A stretch of DNA of 33,393 nucleotides from Saccoglossus kowalevskii. Its lineage: Eukaryota > Hemichordata > Enteropneusta > Harrimaniidae. How positions within the stretch are numbered: the first letter of the stretch is position 1; each line of letters begins with the position of its first letter. Both the position numbers and the translations under genes were made by a program. The notes below the pieces were generated by a model. The model searched no databases. It saw nothing but the letters and a program-made list of their open reading frames with translations, and was not told the origin of the DNA. The DNA is taken from the NCBI RefSeq assembly GCF_000003605.2, contig NW_003123911.1, forward strand, positions 213,085 to 246,477, in the 5' to 3' direction. Of the stretch, positions 1-12,328 are shown one piece after another.

Positions 1-174
1 AAATCCTGATAAATTTTTCAAATAAAATGTTGTACATGTCTTCTATGATTTTTTGTATGCATTGCGTGAATGTTCTACATTCCAGCGTTTACCCTTTGGA
101 ATTAACGTCGTATAATCTGTATAGAACTCCGAGAACTATTGGGAGGTCATATTAAAGTCCTGTAAATTAATGCG

Positions 175-2165
175 AGAATAGTGGAAATTCCTCTGCAAAG
201 TTGACAGAAGTGGCATTTGAAGAGTTATTTGAGAAGATGAAAAATTTATATTCAAAATCAGAAATGATTCCTTCAAAACTGGAGAAGTTGTGGTAGAATG
301 TCTAATGTAAAGTTTTGAAGTATATCGTGAGATGAGTCAGGAAAACTGGGAAGGTTGATTGAAAATTAATATTTGATAAGGTTACTTAAGTTGGAAAGAT
401 TGTCCAGTATGTAATGTCGAAAGAGTTGCTTTGAATGTGGGGAAGTTGTCTGAAAAATTTGAAATGTAGTTTGAGAAACAATTGCATTTGAAGGTGGCAA
501 AGTTGGTCGAAAATCAGTTGGAAAGAGTACTGAAATTCTGTCTGAGACAACGGAAATATTGAAAATATATTTGAGAAGACAAGCGTGTTGTGTTCAAAGT
601 CTGTTGTTACTTTGGAATACAAAACAACAGTTTGCAAAGACTGGAGGGTGTGAAAGTTGTCTGTGAAACTTTGTAAATGTCGTTTAGAAAATATCGCGTG
701 AAAGGGGGAACAGTGTTTTTACAAGATGAGAAAGTAATTTGCAGAGTCAGAAAATTGGTTTAAGACCCAAAATAACAAGTAGCATTGGACGGGGCAATGT
801 GCCTGCAGTGGAAAGGTCGTCACCTGCGCACGCGCTGGAATTGAGTCCTTAGCGACGATAACAACACTCGCAAAGACTCATGGGTAGAACCTTGTTTGTA
901 AACAATGACACGCTTTGGCCATCTAACGCATGCGCAAGTGACGACCCCCCCCCTCCCGCATTAATAGACTTGAAATGTCAAGCAAGTTCGTCTGCAAAGT
1001 CATAAATTGTCGGAAATGATCAATTCGAACTCGAGTGCATAGTCTGCCCGGAAAGATTCCTTTAAAAAACACTGAAATGCTCTCTGTGAAGGCAGAAACT
1101 GTTTGGGGGGGGGGGGTACCCAGAATGTCCGACAAATAATTTGAAAAGAAAAAAAATGTAAGGCTTGAAAATGCGTACTTAAATATGCGAGTATCTAATG
1201 CAAAATCGACAAGTTATATTGGAAGCTTTCTAATCCTTTTGAATAGTTCGAAATGGAGTTTGAGAAGATGACAACGATGTGTGCAAAGTCAGAATAGAAG
1301 TCCAAAATGCAGTTCAAAATTCAACAATGTCGTCTGCAAAATCGGAAATGTTACTTTGGAAAGTGGAAAGTTATCGAAAAGATCAAAAATTGATTTGTGA
1401 ATACAAAACGGTCTTTTTACAAAGACAGAAACGTTACATAGGAAGACGGAAAATAGTCTGAAACAGTTAAAAATGCAGTCCGAGAACTTCAAGATGGAAA
1501 TTTCCTGCGTGCAAAGTCAAAACAGTTTTATTTGAAGGTGGTAATTCAAAAATTCAGAAAATTGGGTGGAGAAGACGTTGAAAAGAAAGGAAACATTGAA
1601 AGCAAAGTGAGAAAAGTTGCATTTGGGTGGGAAAGTTGTGAAAACAGTAAGAGAAATGCTGCTTTAAGAAGACGGAAAGTTGTCTGAATAGTTCAAAAAG
1701 TTATGTGTAAACTGAAACTGAAGTCAAAAAGTTGCAATATTAGGCGGGTAAGTTGTTCGAACTTCAAAAAAAATAATTTGCGAGTACGGAAAATAAACTA
1801 ATTGCTATCCGAAAAGTTAAGAAAAGTCTAAAACGTTCAGAGTCGAAAGCTATTCTTAAGAAGGCGGAAATGAAGTTAAAAAGTCATTTACAAAGTCGTA
1901 AATGTTACTATAGAAGGCGGGAAGCTTGTGTGAAAGATTGAAATATAGTCTGAGAAAACGGGAACGTCGTTTGCAAAGTCGGAAAAATTGCTTTAAATGG
2001 AGGGAAAGTTGTTCAAAAAGTCGAAAAACATTAGTGAAAATTCGGCTGCAAAGTCGAGAAAAGTGGCGCCGGAAGCCTTAATGTCGTCGGAAAAATTCGA
2101 AATGTTGTTTTCGAAGACAAAAACAACGTTTGTAAAAACGGAAATCGTTAGCTTTATACGTCAGT
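175..2165. repeat. Decayed tandem array, period about 42 bp
   Basis: Phrases such as GGGAAAGTTGTNTGAAAAGTC and TTTGCAAAGTCGGAAAAATTGC recur throughout. The clearest steps are three units of 41-42 bases at about 1917-2040, each starting near GGGAA. Many units seem to be two half-units of about 21 bases. Copies differ a lot, so the array is old. It is interrupted by a short inverted-repeat element at 815-946 and a poly-G tract near 1105. Small open frames here come from the repeat. Confidence 0.75.
815..946. mobile_element. MITE-like element, family A copy 1
   Basis: The left end GGTCGTCACCTGCGCACGCG is mirrored by the right end CGCATGCGCAAGTGACGACC as an imperfect terminal inverted repeat of about 21 bases. 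The interior has CTCATGGGTAGAACCTTGTT and TTGTAAACAATGACACGC. A second copy at 22700-22822 matches its core at about 85-90% by eye over 50 bases. It sits inside the decayed 42-bp array, so it is younger than the array. There is no coding capacity. Confidence 0.7.
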
Positions 2166-3445
2166 ATATCACAGTATAGTTGTATCGCGGCTGATTCAAA
2201 TACCAACCCCATCTGGCATCGGAAGAAACCGTATGCAAGCAATCACGAGTCCCACGAGCCATCTAGACATTATTTACAAGTACGCCCTCTATGACACGGA
2301 CGTTGAACGGAAAATCAGTGATAGGACATGTTTAACGTAATAAGAAATGTTATGATGAAGTATAAATATTTTACAAAAAAATCTTTTGCACAACTTCATA
2401 TACATCTTGAAAACGATGACATTACATTTGAGGCAGCGCCCCCAGTGTCGCATTCGGAAAGGGCAAGAATTCAAGGATGCTGCACAAAGTTCATACAAGT
2501 TTACCAGAAATTTTGTTTTGGCGGGGAAATATTGGATTTGAAATTTCCATTATATAAATAAGTTGCATAGGTTGTCAAACTTGACCCAGGGGTATAATGT
2601 GCATAGCTAATGAGCTATGTCACGTATGCCTATGCCGAGGGCAAGCAATTAATTACCGGGCTACTATAGTTACACACATATTGCAAGTGAGTCTGTGGTT
2701 AAGCTGTTTATTTAAAACAGACTACATCACTATGCGACCCTGACGCAGCCAAGAACTTACACAGTGTACGGATACATCAGTCTGTTCGTATGAATGTGAT
2801 TTGTCTTTTCATGGCTTGTAACTGGCCGGCGATCGCGACGACTACGCTCAGTTTCGATGCAGGATGGTGAGTTATGGTAAGTGAGGAGAGAACTAATTCA
2901 ATGTGTAATGATGGTACTGGTTTGACTATGTCACGCTGTGACTTGACACTGAGTGTGTTACCCCGTACAACTCGATTGCAAATGACGACGCACACACACA
3001 CACATACACATTGTACCTCTAATTCGCTCATAAATACACCAGATTTCATAGCATACGTGTGTATACAACAAGTACATTGACCCCTTAAAATATTACTTTG
3101 TGATGTTGTGACAATCATATGACGTATTTATGGTATAAATGTGCACAAGTTAATGGAACCATGTGGGAACTATTTAATGACACGCCCGTTGCCCCCAGTA
3201 ATTCGGAAATTGTGAATCTTCGTGAATTTTCGCTCGTCAGAATACGTTACGAAAGCTTTATTTGAACCTGGTAGGGAAACTGGCAGACGCAAACAACAAG
3301 AATGTCACACAAACGTAAAACTATTGTCATTTTCTTCATTTTCCCCATATGTGGTATATTATGTTACAAGGATGAAGAGATGACTCTCCCCGCTAGTAAG
3401 GTATTCTTGTTCTAGTTCCCCCTCTTCTGTCGTATTTCGCTCGTA
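2166..3445. other. Gene-free stretch
   Basis: Apart from a short CA repeat near 3000, I see no repeat, RNA gene or coding region. Open frames of 60-113 codons on either strand have no recognisable domain. Confidence 0.6.
2991..3010. repeat. Short (CA)n microsatellite
   Basis: About nine CA steps with one T interruption. Otherwise the surrounding sequence is unremarkable. Confidence 0.85.
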
Positions 3446-3684
3446 CGTGATATTCTGATTCACGTGAAATTCCGTCTGATTCACGTGATGTTCTGTCTGA
3501 TTCACGTGATGTTCTGTCTGATTCACGTGATATTCTGTCTGATTCACGTAATATTCTGTATGATTCACGTGATATTCTGTCTGATTCACGTGATAATCTG
3601 TCTGATTCACGTGATATTCTGTCTGATTCACGTGATATTCTGATTCACGTGATATTCTGTATCATTCTCGCGATACTCTGTCTA
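3446..3684. repeat. 21-bp tandem array, each unit with an E-box
   Basis: About eleven units of GATTCACGTGATATTCTGTCT, with small variants and one shortened 16-base unit. Nine units keep the palindrome TCACGTGA. Degenerate units flank both sides. The reverse strand gives an open frame repeating NQTEYHV, an effect of the 21-base period. Confidence 0.93.
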
Positions 3685-3988
3685 ATTACGTCAGCAACTT
3701 GTAGGCTTTCAAAGATGCTTCATGATTGGCCACGATCTCCTCGATCCTCCCCATAGGTCTTTGCGCTCTACGCAATTGTACCTCTGTCATAGGCAGCCCC
3801 CAATTTTATGATCAATGACCTCACTACGCACGGCTATTTTTCAGCAGTTGTTTTGCCTGAAAACGTACTACAAAACGTAAAATAAATTGTGTGTGACAAC
3901 CGAACTATTTATTAATGTCTAGCTTTTCTTGAAATGTAAATACAAACAATTTTATTGGGGACGAGGCAACGGACGGAGTTCGGACTGG

Positions 3989-4155
3989 CCATAGACCATA
4001 CCACAATATTGCGTTGTGGGATTGTTATGTCCGAACCGGAACGTGATCGTTCACAACTCCGCCAATCACAAACATGACAAAGCGCGCCCGCTCGTGCATT
4101 CTGAACTAACAATCCCACGATGCTCTATTATTTGGAATTACGATATGGTCTATGG
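3989..4155. mobile_element. MITE-like element, family D
   Basis: CCATAGACCATACCACAATA...GTGGGATTGTTA on the left mirrors TAACAATCCCACGATGCTCT...TATGGTCTATGG on the right. The two arms, about 40 bases each, pair imperfectly over a 167-base element. No second copy was seen in the window. Confidence 0.6.
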
Positions 4156-5037
4156 AACCATGGCGGTATAAGAGTGGGCGATAACCGAATGTGACTATCG
4201 CACACCTTTACAACGCCGCGGGTCTTGTTCACAACTAAATGTCCATCATTCAACCACAGTCCCTCTATCACTGTGATTCAACTATATAATTGTTTGATTA
4301 CTTCAAATCAAACAGTGATTGGCCAAGTTATGTTTGATAGATTGCTTCTACAGATTTCAACGCGGCCAGCTACGAACGAGGATGTGCAAACATGTCGAAT
4401 CGGAAAGCGTACTCAGACAAAAATATCACGTAACACTGATACCCTGTTATAATAAGAATTCTTAGGTATCGGTTAAAGCTGGCACCGATAGTCTGCCCAC
4501 AGCAGTGGAGTTAATTCAATTCAACTGATTGTGGTCAAATGTCTCAGACAAGTGTTCTCGAAGCGGGTAATCTACAACCTGAAAATATTCCCGGCCGATC
4601 AAAGTTTCTCAACACATTTCGCAGCAGCTGTGGCTACCATCGCCGTAAAGTTATGAGAAGGAAATAGTTTCGTGAAGTACTCGTATTTCCAGCGGACGGT
4701 GTGCGAGTTTGATGGAATAAACAGCTCAGAGGCAACGAGTATTTGCGTCATTAATGTTTTGGGGTCTCGTTGTATTCATTCCAAGTTGCCGTACACTTGA
4801 GTGCCCGGATACTGCGCAGAATTCGCCCACGGCGTATTCGGCATAAACGAGCTACATGTGTGGTTCGTTACTTACCTCTCACGCTGTTCACAGGAATTGT
4901 TCCCTACAATCAGTATTCAATCGTGTTTTTCGTAATGTGTATAGAAGTGGTGTATGTTCATCTAATAATTTATCATTCGCTAGGCAAATCAACACAAATT
5001 CTCTCTCTATTCAGGTAGTTAAAATAGTTTTCAAATG
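4156..5037. other. Gene-free stretch
   Basis: It contains the dispersed motif TTCAACCACAGTCCCTCTAT near 4250 and overlapping open frames at 4770-5041 without a recognisable domain. Nothing else was supported. Confidence 0.55.
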
Positions 5038-5156
5038 TTAAAGGACGGTGGTCGTAGCGCTGTGTGTGTTCGAATTTCATGTAAACAAACAATTTACTTT
5101 ACGCGCGCTGTGTCCCATATCGAATACGACGCGGCGCGACGACCCCCGCCCTTTAA
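5038..5156. mobile_element. TTAA-ended MITE, family C copy 1
   Basis: It starts TTAAAGGACGGTGGTCGTAG and ends GACGACCCCCGCCCTTTAA, an inverted repeat of about 23-35 bases rich in CpG. The interior reads TGTTCGAATTTCATGTAAAC and GTGTCCCATATCGAATACGA. TTAA at both ends could be a target duplication of the piggyBac type or part of the repeat itself. Confidence 0.75.
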
Positions 5157-5479
5157 GTATAAATTACCGTATTTTCTATAATTCCATGATATTTAAGTTA
5201 TAACCCCCGCCGGTATACCCGACTCATTTATTAAGTGTTATAAGAGTCATGTGACTGTTAGAAGAGTAGAAACAAAAAATGTAATACACAAATGCTCAAA
5301 TCATGGAAACAAAAGTCACAGAGTAAAACAAATAGAGCCGATCATTTTACGATTTGGAATACATCGAACGACAGTAACAATTCTGAAATGCCGCAGTCGT
5401 AATTATTTCTTTACTGAGACAATGTTGGACATGATAACATACATAGAGATTATTGATTGAAATGTGGTTATTCTTGGGT

Positions 5480-5597
5480 TCTTGGTCGTCGCGCAGCGCG
5501 TGTTCGAATTTCATGTAAATAAACAATGTACTAGTATTTTACACGCGTTCTATACGTCACCATGAGTCCCATATCGAACACGACGCGACACCCTTTA
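5480..5597. mobile_element. Family C MITE copy 2, degraded ends
   Basis: GGTCGTCGCGCAGCGCGTGT, then TTCGAATTTCATGTAAATAA, then GAGTCCCATATCGAACACGA match copy 1 closely. The outer ends are decayed (right end CCCTTTACAC). It is about 325 bases from copy 1 in the same orientation. Confidence 0.7.
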
Positions 5598-6561
5598 CAC
5601 TACTTGCTATATGCATGTATTAAGTAATATTGTATATACATTCTATATAGTTAATGTTCATTATGTGTAATATCTACATATTACGTACAAGTAACAATAA
5701 CTATATAAATATAGTTTTATGGTAATTTTAAATTTTTAGCAATTAAAATTAAATAAGTTGTGAAATTACAAACATATTTGTTTTAATGACCAGGATTTGC
5801 GGATAATTACATTATTAATTTAAGGTATAAGTTGTTATAAACACTTTCAATGAATATAGGCATTTATTCTTAGTGCAGTCGAAAACAAATAATTACTCTC
5901 TGTACCCTACATACAATATATTGTAGGGTTTATTGTCAAACAATTATACAGTGAACTCAAGTTCTATTGGAAGCCCGTGATTCGTGTGCATTGCTCAACA
6001 GAGTGCATGTACAGCAATCAATGTCAGTTTACGTTCGGCAAATGTTGGGCATTTCACCTGGGTAATCTTTTTTTGGTTCTGCCCAGCTTTTTTTTAGAAT
6101 TCGGATGTATACGAACACGACGAGGTGAGGCGTGAACCAAATGACGGCAATGCTTGTCTTGTGGTACCCCAGCCTAATCGGTAGTGAAGAGAAGAAACAG
6201 GCGGAGGAGGGGGGGGGGTAATATTGTGGAGCCAAATGGCGTGTTCATTTTATCATTTCAATTTGAAAAGTAGCGGATTGAGTAATTTATCTGTCCATGT
6301 CATTCGTGTATGTTTGTGCCATTTGAAGCGTAGTTGAAACAACTGGAGTTGATAGTACTGTGAATAAAGTGCAACAGTAAAACTGATAAAAAGTTCGAAT
6401 TCTGCACCAAAATCCGAAAATTAGTAAATACAACTATGACACTCAGTTACAATTATTTAACCTTTTCGGATGCCATATTTTTTTTCTTAATATTGGTGCA
6501 ACATTTTGCTTTTTGTGTATTATTATTGTGTATTTTGTGTATGACAATTCACTTTTCTTCA

Positions 6562-6575
6562 ATTGCCATGGTAAC
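6562..6575. promoter_or_regulatory. X-box-like site
   Basis: ATTGCCATGGTAAC fits RYYNYYATRRNRAC. It lies in otherwise featureless AT-rich sequence. Confidence 0.3.
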
Positions 6576-9500
6576 CGTACCGTGTCCTGCTCACATCCGA
6601 CTTTTCCTTTCTGTGACTTTTTTGACAAATATATCCAGAAACTTGTATATATTTGTTCACAATGTAACGTAAATAACAATATTTACGATCTCTAATATTT
6701 CCCGAAACAAATACAATCACCAATTCATAAAAGAAAAATATAAATAAATTTAAACAAGCCCACGTCATATATTTATAACACATGAAAGCATAGAGCTGTA
6801 CTAATAAAATTTAGAATGTCTGAATTCACGAGAAAACGTCATGAAAGCAAACGGCCAATCAGTGCTTGTGTTAGAATGAAAACACATTGGCATAATCCTG
6901 ATAAACAGGAAACTCAGTTGCATAAAATGATGACATAGGCGGGCTTCTCCTGATAATTTCAACAGCGAATTGTCCGGAATATTGTAACGAGGGAAAACAC
7001 AAAATACCTGACGTCCCACGGGGCTAAACAACGTTAAATGAATTCGAGTACGGGTATTCACAGTGGTATGACATGTTCTGACCTCATTTGCATATAGTGG
7101 AAAACATTTCCACTCAATGTACGATAATAACACACGATTATAGTTTAAAAGTTCATGGGAATGTACAGTAGACGTGTTTAATGGCGAGTAGTGCAGCGTT
7201 CATCAGTGAGTGGACGTGCAACATGTAATAACACGCCGTAAATATCAGTTGACATTTCAGGGTCTTCGTGAGCGTATTTTGAGGCGATTATCTTTATCGA
7301 GTTGACCTATTTGGGAGGAGAACTGAAGGAGGGGGGGGGGTAAGAAAATTGAACAAATTATTGATTCAATTTACTTATTTGTGAGCAATATTTTCTTTTT
7401 GTTGATGTTGCTGATTTTTTTATAAAAATAGTTTGTTTTTTTTTACTTTCTGTAGGTTTTCCCTGCAGATTTATTTTTTCAGAATAAAACATCTCCCACA
7501 TATTTTATATTGAACAACCCATAAAAAAACTAACATTTTGTCCGTTTGCTGGTTTTATGGGAGAACATTTATTATTCGGGTTGTTCATTATATATGTTTG
7601 GTTCGCCAAAAAGCATTATTTTTCCGTGTCTCATTCACATTAGTTTTGAAACGTGCATGGTTATTTTCTGTTTAGATGGTTATATATGCCGGCCTAAATT
7701 ATCGATAGTTGTTTTCAAGCAGATTGCTTAATTGCTAAGATTTTTTGCGCATATTGATAATTTCAATTCCTACGCCCCCTCCATAATAATAATAATGAAC
7801 CCTTCCTTGTTAAGTAATATATCTATTGCAGCACTTCTCTATTCGACTGACAGCTACGTGACATTGAAACCTTTGGGTCACCATTGGTCAACTAAACCTT
7901 CTGTTCAGTCTAAGAATTATGATGAAATCGCGTCTTCGGTCATCGCGGAATGAACCGACATAATTGGTCAGATACAATGTTTTTATATAATTACGTCACG
8001 ACAATTTGTCAACCAATAAATGGGGGCATATACTGTCACGTGATAGCTAACAGTATTTACACAAAAGCGCACTGAAAATACTAGTATTGTACCTACTTTT
8101 CATGGTATAAATTGGCACGATATCGTTTCAAATTGACCTTGAAATTTTAGTTATGGCCGAAGAATGTTATTGAACAAATCTGTATCTCGCATTTCCGGTG
8201 AATTCGTGAGCACGCTGAAAAAATTGAATACCGCTTTCTATAATCCATACGTGGCGGCTGTGGGTACACCGCTATGTTACACGATTACTCATTTTTTGAC
8301 GTGTTATGTGAAATATTGAGACATATCACAGATATGAAATGTATACGTCTGCCTTGTGAATAACCGGCGCCTACAAGTACAGACATTTGGCTGAATTATG
8401 GTAATTATGAACTCACATTTCAAATCCATTAGTACATCGTTCCCACGATATGCCTGTACTTGTGGGAATGTTTTTATTTTGTTTAACGTACGATATGTAT
8501 TTTCGTTTTATTTTTGAGTGGCAGACTACTTAATAAATTTGAAAACTTATTGATTAACGTGTCCATCACGAGATGCATAGGGGAGAACTTTTTTTTTTTA
8601 TTTCAGGTACCGCAATTCTTGTTTGTGAGGTAGTTTAGTCGCAAAGTTGTTTTTGTTTTTACGCGAGCAATCATATATAATGAAATTTGTGCTGAAAATA
8701 ATTGGACATTTATTTATCATTCGCACGTAGATTGTCACGTTTGAAGAGCCTATAATGATATGTTTATATGTTTATTCTAGTTCAACAGTTCTAGTACTAG
8801 TAGTTTATGTTTATATTGTGCTTTATTAGAAGTGGGCTAGTATGTGACGCATTGTTTGGCACTAAAGTAAATGAGACAGTTGTCGGTATTCGTCCAACAA
8901 TGGTTGTAACGTCCGAATATGTTTCATTTTGCGTTCAGAATACAAATAAAACACGGATTGTGTGTTACAGCGTTTTACAATGACTATTATGTCCCTCTAT
9001 GTCAATGCCCTTGAACTATGTGTTGGTTCTGTGTACATGCGCACATATTTACGCTAATCAAATATGTCAACTCTTTGTCAGAAGTCATCGAGTCCTCTTT
9101 CTACCAAGATGTTTGTTTTAATGGTGCTTCTGGCTGACCGTCGGGGTTGTAATCTATTTAACACCGAGTCCTGAGAATCGATGCAACATTATGACAACTG
9201 TAGATCAACATTAACAACTGATCTGTTAGAGAACAGATATTATATAAGAGAAATTTACATTTAATTACACTCGAAAGTCGCCAAAGATGATGTTTTGCAA
9301 AGCATTTATTTAACGGTTGCCATGGACGTAAACTAATAACATTCAGTTACAAGAGTTTTGAATATCGCAATGAGAACAATCAAAACTACTTTTCATGGAA
9401 CTTGCATTCTTTTTTAAGGTCATGCGACTATTATGTGAAGTACTTGCGAGTTGCATTTGAGTCGAAGCATACATACAATGAAATAAATTTGTAGAAAATA

Positions 9501-9829
9501 TCCATCTACTTACGCATTAGTTAATCTTGCTCAAAATAATTAGGACACCGTTGTCTTTTCCAACAATATGCATCGCAAAAGTATAATTTATGTTAATGTT
9601 CTTGTTTTCAAAATCGCATTTTATTAATACTATGTTGTTCTGTTAATGTTTTTATACCAAATGGTAAAAATGCCGTAATTTTAAAAGTTAATATTTCATG
9701 GGTTTCTTATATATTGTTTGATATTTACGATTTATTACTATTACCGTGTAGTTATTATAATATTATCCTAAAGATACAGGCATGCACAATTGATTGTGTG
9801 GATGGCTTTGAATAAGTCGTTCATTCATT

Positions 9830-10250
9830 CATCAAAACTACTACAGTAGCTACTGTATCACAATACAACCCACCAGAGCTACTTATCGAGCAAACCCCAT
9901 TCCAGTTCATGGTAAAAAGAGGTGTACAGTCACAATAGTTGAATCGCCCTCACATAAACTTAAAATTAAGTTTGTTGGGATCAATGCCGAATAGTTGTTA
10001 TCAGCTCATCCATGATACCAAAGCCAAGTGTTATATTCAAATAATCTGAGATACTTGCTTAACTTGTGGGCAACCATCTTTACTCCCCTGAAATTCTAGA
10101 TCTTCAAATGGTCATCAATATGCCAACAGCTAATACCAAAAAACAGAATCAAGAATTGGATGAGCTACTACAAATTGCATTACAATAGTTGAGACACAGA
10201 TTTTGCTAATATACTACCAATTTGATAGTGTTCCATCTTCAAACACCTTT
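9830..10250. mobile_element. Possible old LTR-retroelement fragment, broken
   Basis: The composition is more protein-like than its surroundings, and short stretches faintly recall the protease region of Gypsy-like elements. It is heavily decayed, with several breaks; no terminal repeats were recognised. The assignment is weak, and it may be an unrelated repeat. Confidence 0.18.
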
Positions 10251-10385
10251 ATTTTTTAGTTCTGCGGACTGTTAAAAACTCATTTAGTATGCCTATATCG
10301 TGTTCGTGCAGTTACTTGACGTTGACACAGTATCACTAAAGCGATAATCGATTTCCACAATTTACCTATACATTTAAATAAAAGG

Positions 10386-10496
10386 TTAAAGCGCGGTTGT
10401 CGTCGCGCAGCGCGTGCTCGAATTTTACACGCGTTGTATACGTCGCTATGAGTCCCATATCGAACAGGACGCGGCGCGACGACCGACGACCTTTAA
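10386..10496. mobile_element. Family C MITE copy 3
   Basis: It starts TTAAAGCGCGGTTGTCGTCG, ends CGACGACCGACGACCTTTAA, and the interior holds GAGTCCCATATCGAACAGGA. It is 111 bases with both TTAA ends intact, the tidiest short copy in the window. Confidence 0.8.
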
Positions 10497-11853
10497 TATC
10501 TAAATTGCGATATTATAATACATTTTGACATTACACTTCCAAATTATGTTAGTGACCCGGCATTTTAAATAATCAACATACGTTCCCCTGCAAGTATACC
10601 AACATTAATATGTTAATGTCTGTCATGTATTGCAATGTGAAGAGTATAATGTCTATATACGGATATTGTTTGTACATAACGTCATTATGGCTTCTCAACA
10701 CGTGCTTTTTGAGTAACTTCAACTCAAAAAACAAAAAATAATCAGCATGCCCGGCTTTACTAGTTGCAATTCCCATACATGTATCACAACAATGCACAGT
10801 TATATTGAGTTTTCACATGTTTCATATATTTGTTGAATAGAATATGTAAATTATGGGCGTGGCTGATATGACATATAAGCAAAAATGACGACAAAGCACA
10901 GCAATCAAGCAATGGGCATGTCATTACCTATTGTTTAATGTATAATATCCCATGTTTTAAATACTAATTTGATTACCCTGGATATAAAGTGTGCACAAAA
11001 TAGGCGTTTTTGTCAATAGCGTCATATAAAAATGCCCAGTGATTTGTTATTCTATCATGCCTATCAACGAATCTAAGAAATAAAATCGCATAAGTACGCA
11101 CTTTTACACCTATGTTATGTTTCTACCTGACTGTAGTCAATGAAACCCAATATGTTTAAAAATATTCAAAAAAGTACCTTTAATTTAGCGAGTTTCCAGT
11201 GCGATAATAATTTTCCTAAGGTATTCAATGCATTGAATATATGCTTAGTACTATGCGCAGTGATGGAGATTGTGAATTTAGCTAGAGCCCTTAATAACGT
11301 CACACGCATCTGAAAGGAGTGTCTCGCCAGCCGGGGAATATGGAATGTTCGTAGATTAAAGACGCAGAACAAGAAAGGAAAACTCTCGAATGTGTCAAAT
11401 ACAAAACCGAAAGGTCCAGTCTGATTGCATAATACACATACCAAGGACTCGGAGTAAACCTTCAGACCATGAAATGTACATACGTATACAGATTTACGTT
11501 AATGAGATGTGACATGTACTGCGAATCAGTGAAACCGTATCCCTTCAATTAGCATAATATACATAACACTCAACAGATAGTGACAACCAGCTGCGGTAAT
11601 TAATATTATGGCATAGAGTTGACGGGAATTTATAACTAGTACGATGCGGTCATTACGTAGTTTGCATTTATCCTTGATTATTAGTCCCACTGTATGTGAC
11701 CGGGAGCCAAACAAAGACCAAATTCCACTTAATAATGGTAGATCCCGATATAACAAACGACTATAACGAACTATTGACTGCTTTAAACATTCTTTTTATT
11801 TACGTGAAATTTCAAATGAATTATATGGTGAATAAAAACAAAAATTACCTGAA

Positions 11854-11873
11854 ATTGTTTCCATGGAAACAAT
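11854..11873. promoter_or_regulatory. 20-bp palindrome fitting the X-box consensus
   Basis: ATTGTTTCCATGGAAACAAT is perfect; its core GTTTCCATGGAAAC fits RYYNYYATRRNRAC. No gene is visible within several kilobases. Confidence 0.35.
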
Positions 11874-12308
11874 GAGTTAGTATGTATTTTTTAATAATGT
11901 TAAGTCATACTTAGGTTACCATTAGTTTGTAATTGTATATTGTCAAAATGCTTACAACAGTGGTTCACGATTCAAAAAAAGTAGTTCTGATATCTCAACT
12001 AGTCACAAGGAAAAAACTCTCTAAAATGTCGGAGGAAATTCCGGTTCAAAACTTTGATAGCCGAGTCCAGCCTTAACAACTTGAATACACCTCTCTGTGA
12101 CAATCTAACACTAGCGTATTTAACCACCGTCATTGTAATCTTTTCCACAAAAAACCATCAACCAACATCCAATGTTTGCTTCTGTTGAGGTGGAAAAAAC
12201 AGACCGAAAATAATTACAATTTAATCCTTGCCAATTTGATCAATACATCCGTTGGCGGATCCTTTGACGATTCATTTGGGAGCATCACATCCCTGATACC
12301 AAATCCCG

Positions 12309-12328
12309 ACACTGTCACGTGACAGTGT
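12309..12328. promoter_or_regulatory. 20-bp palindrome centred on an E-box
   Basis: ACACTGTCACGTGACAGTGT is a perfect palindrome containing TCACGTGA, the type bound by bHLH-ZIP factors such as USF or MITF/TFE. A weaker inverted similarity continues outward (ATCCC...GAT on both sides), so it may instead be two transposon ends meeting. Confidence 0.45.

Larger units (their letters stand above)
5598..10385. other. Gene-free AT-rich stretch
   Basis: No gene was recognised. Minor items: runs of ten G at 6209-6218 and 7331-7340, an X-box-like site at 6562, a TCACGTGA at 8036-8043, a 16-bp palindrome TACAGTAGCTACTGTA at 9842-9857 and a possible old retroelement piece from 9830. Confidence 0.55.

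Noticed and set aside
3359-3631. Minus-strand repeat protein NQTEYHV
   Set aside because: The 21-bp tandem period is divisible by three, so one frame stays open. No start context, domain or splice evidence.
3446-3684. CRISPR-like array
   Set aside because: Units are contiguous with no spacers, and the genome is eukaryotic.
4770-5041. Two overlapping open frames that look slightly protein-like
   Set aside because: They conflict in frame, end in a MITE and match no family I recognise.
5163-5230. ACCGTATTTTCTATAA... resembling a hAT-type transposon terminus
   Set aside because: Only a short stretch resembles such ends from memory and no matching inverted end was found.
11166-11444. 92-codon minus-strand frame
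   Set aside because: No domain, no codon bias visible, no splice context.
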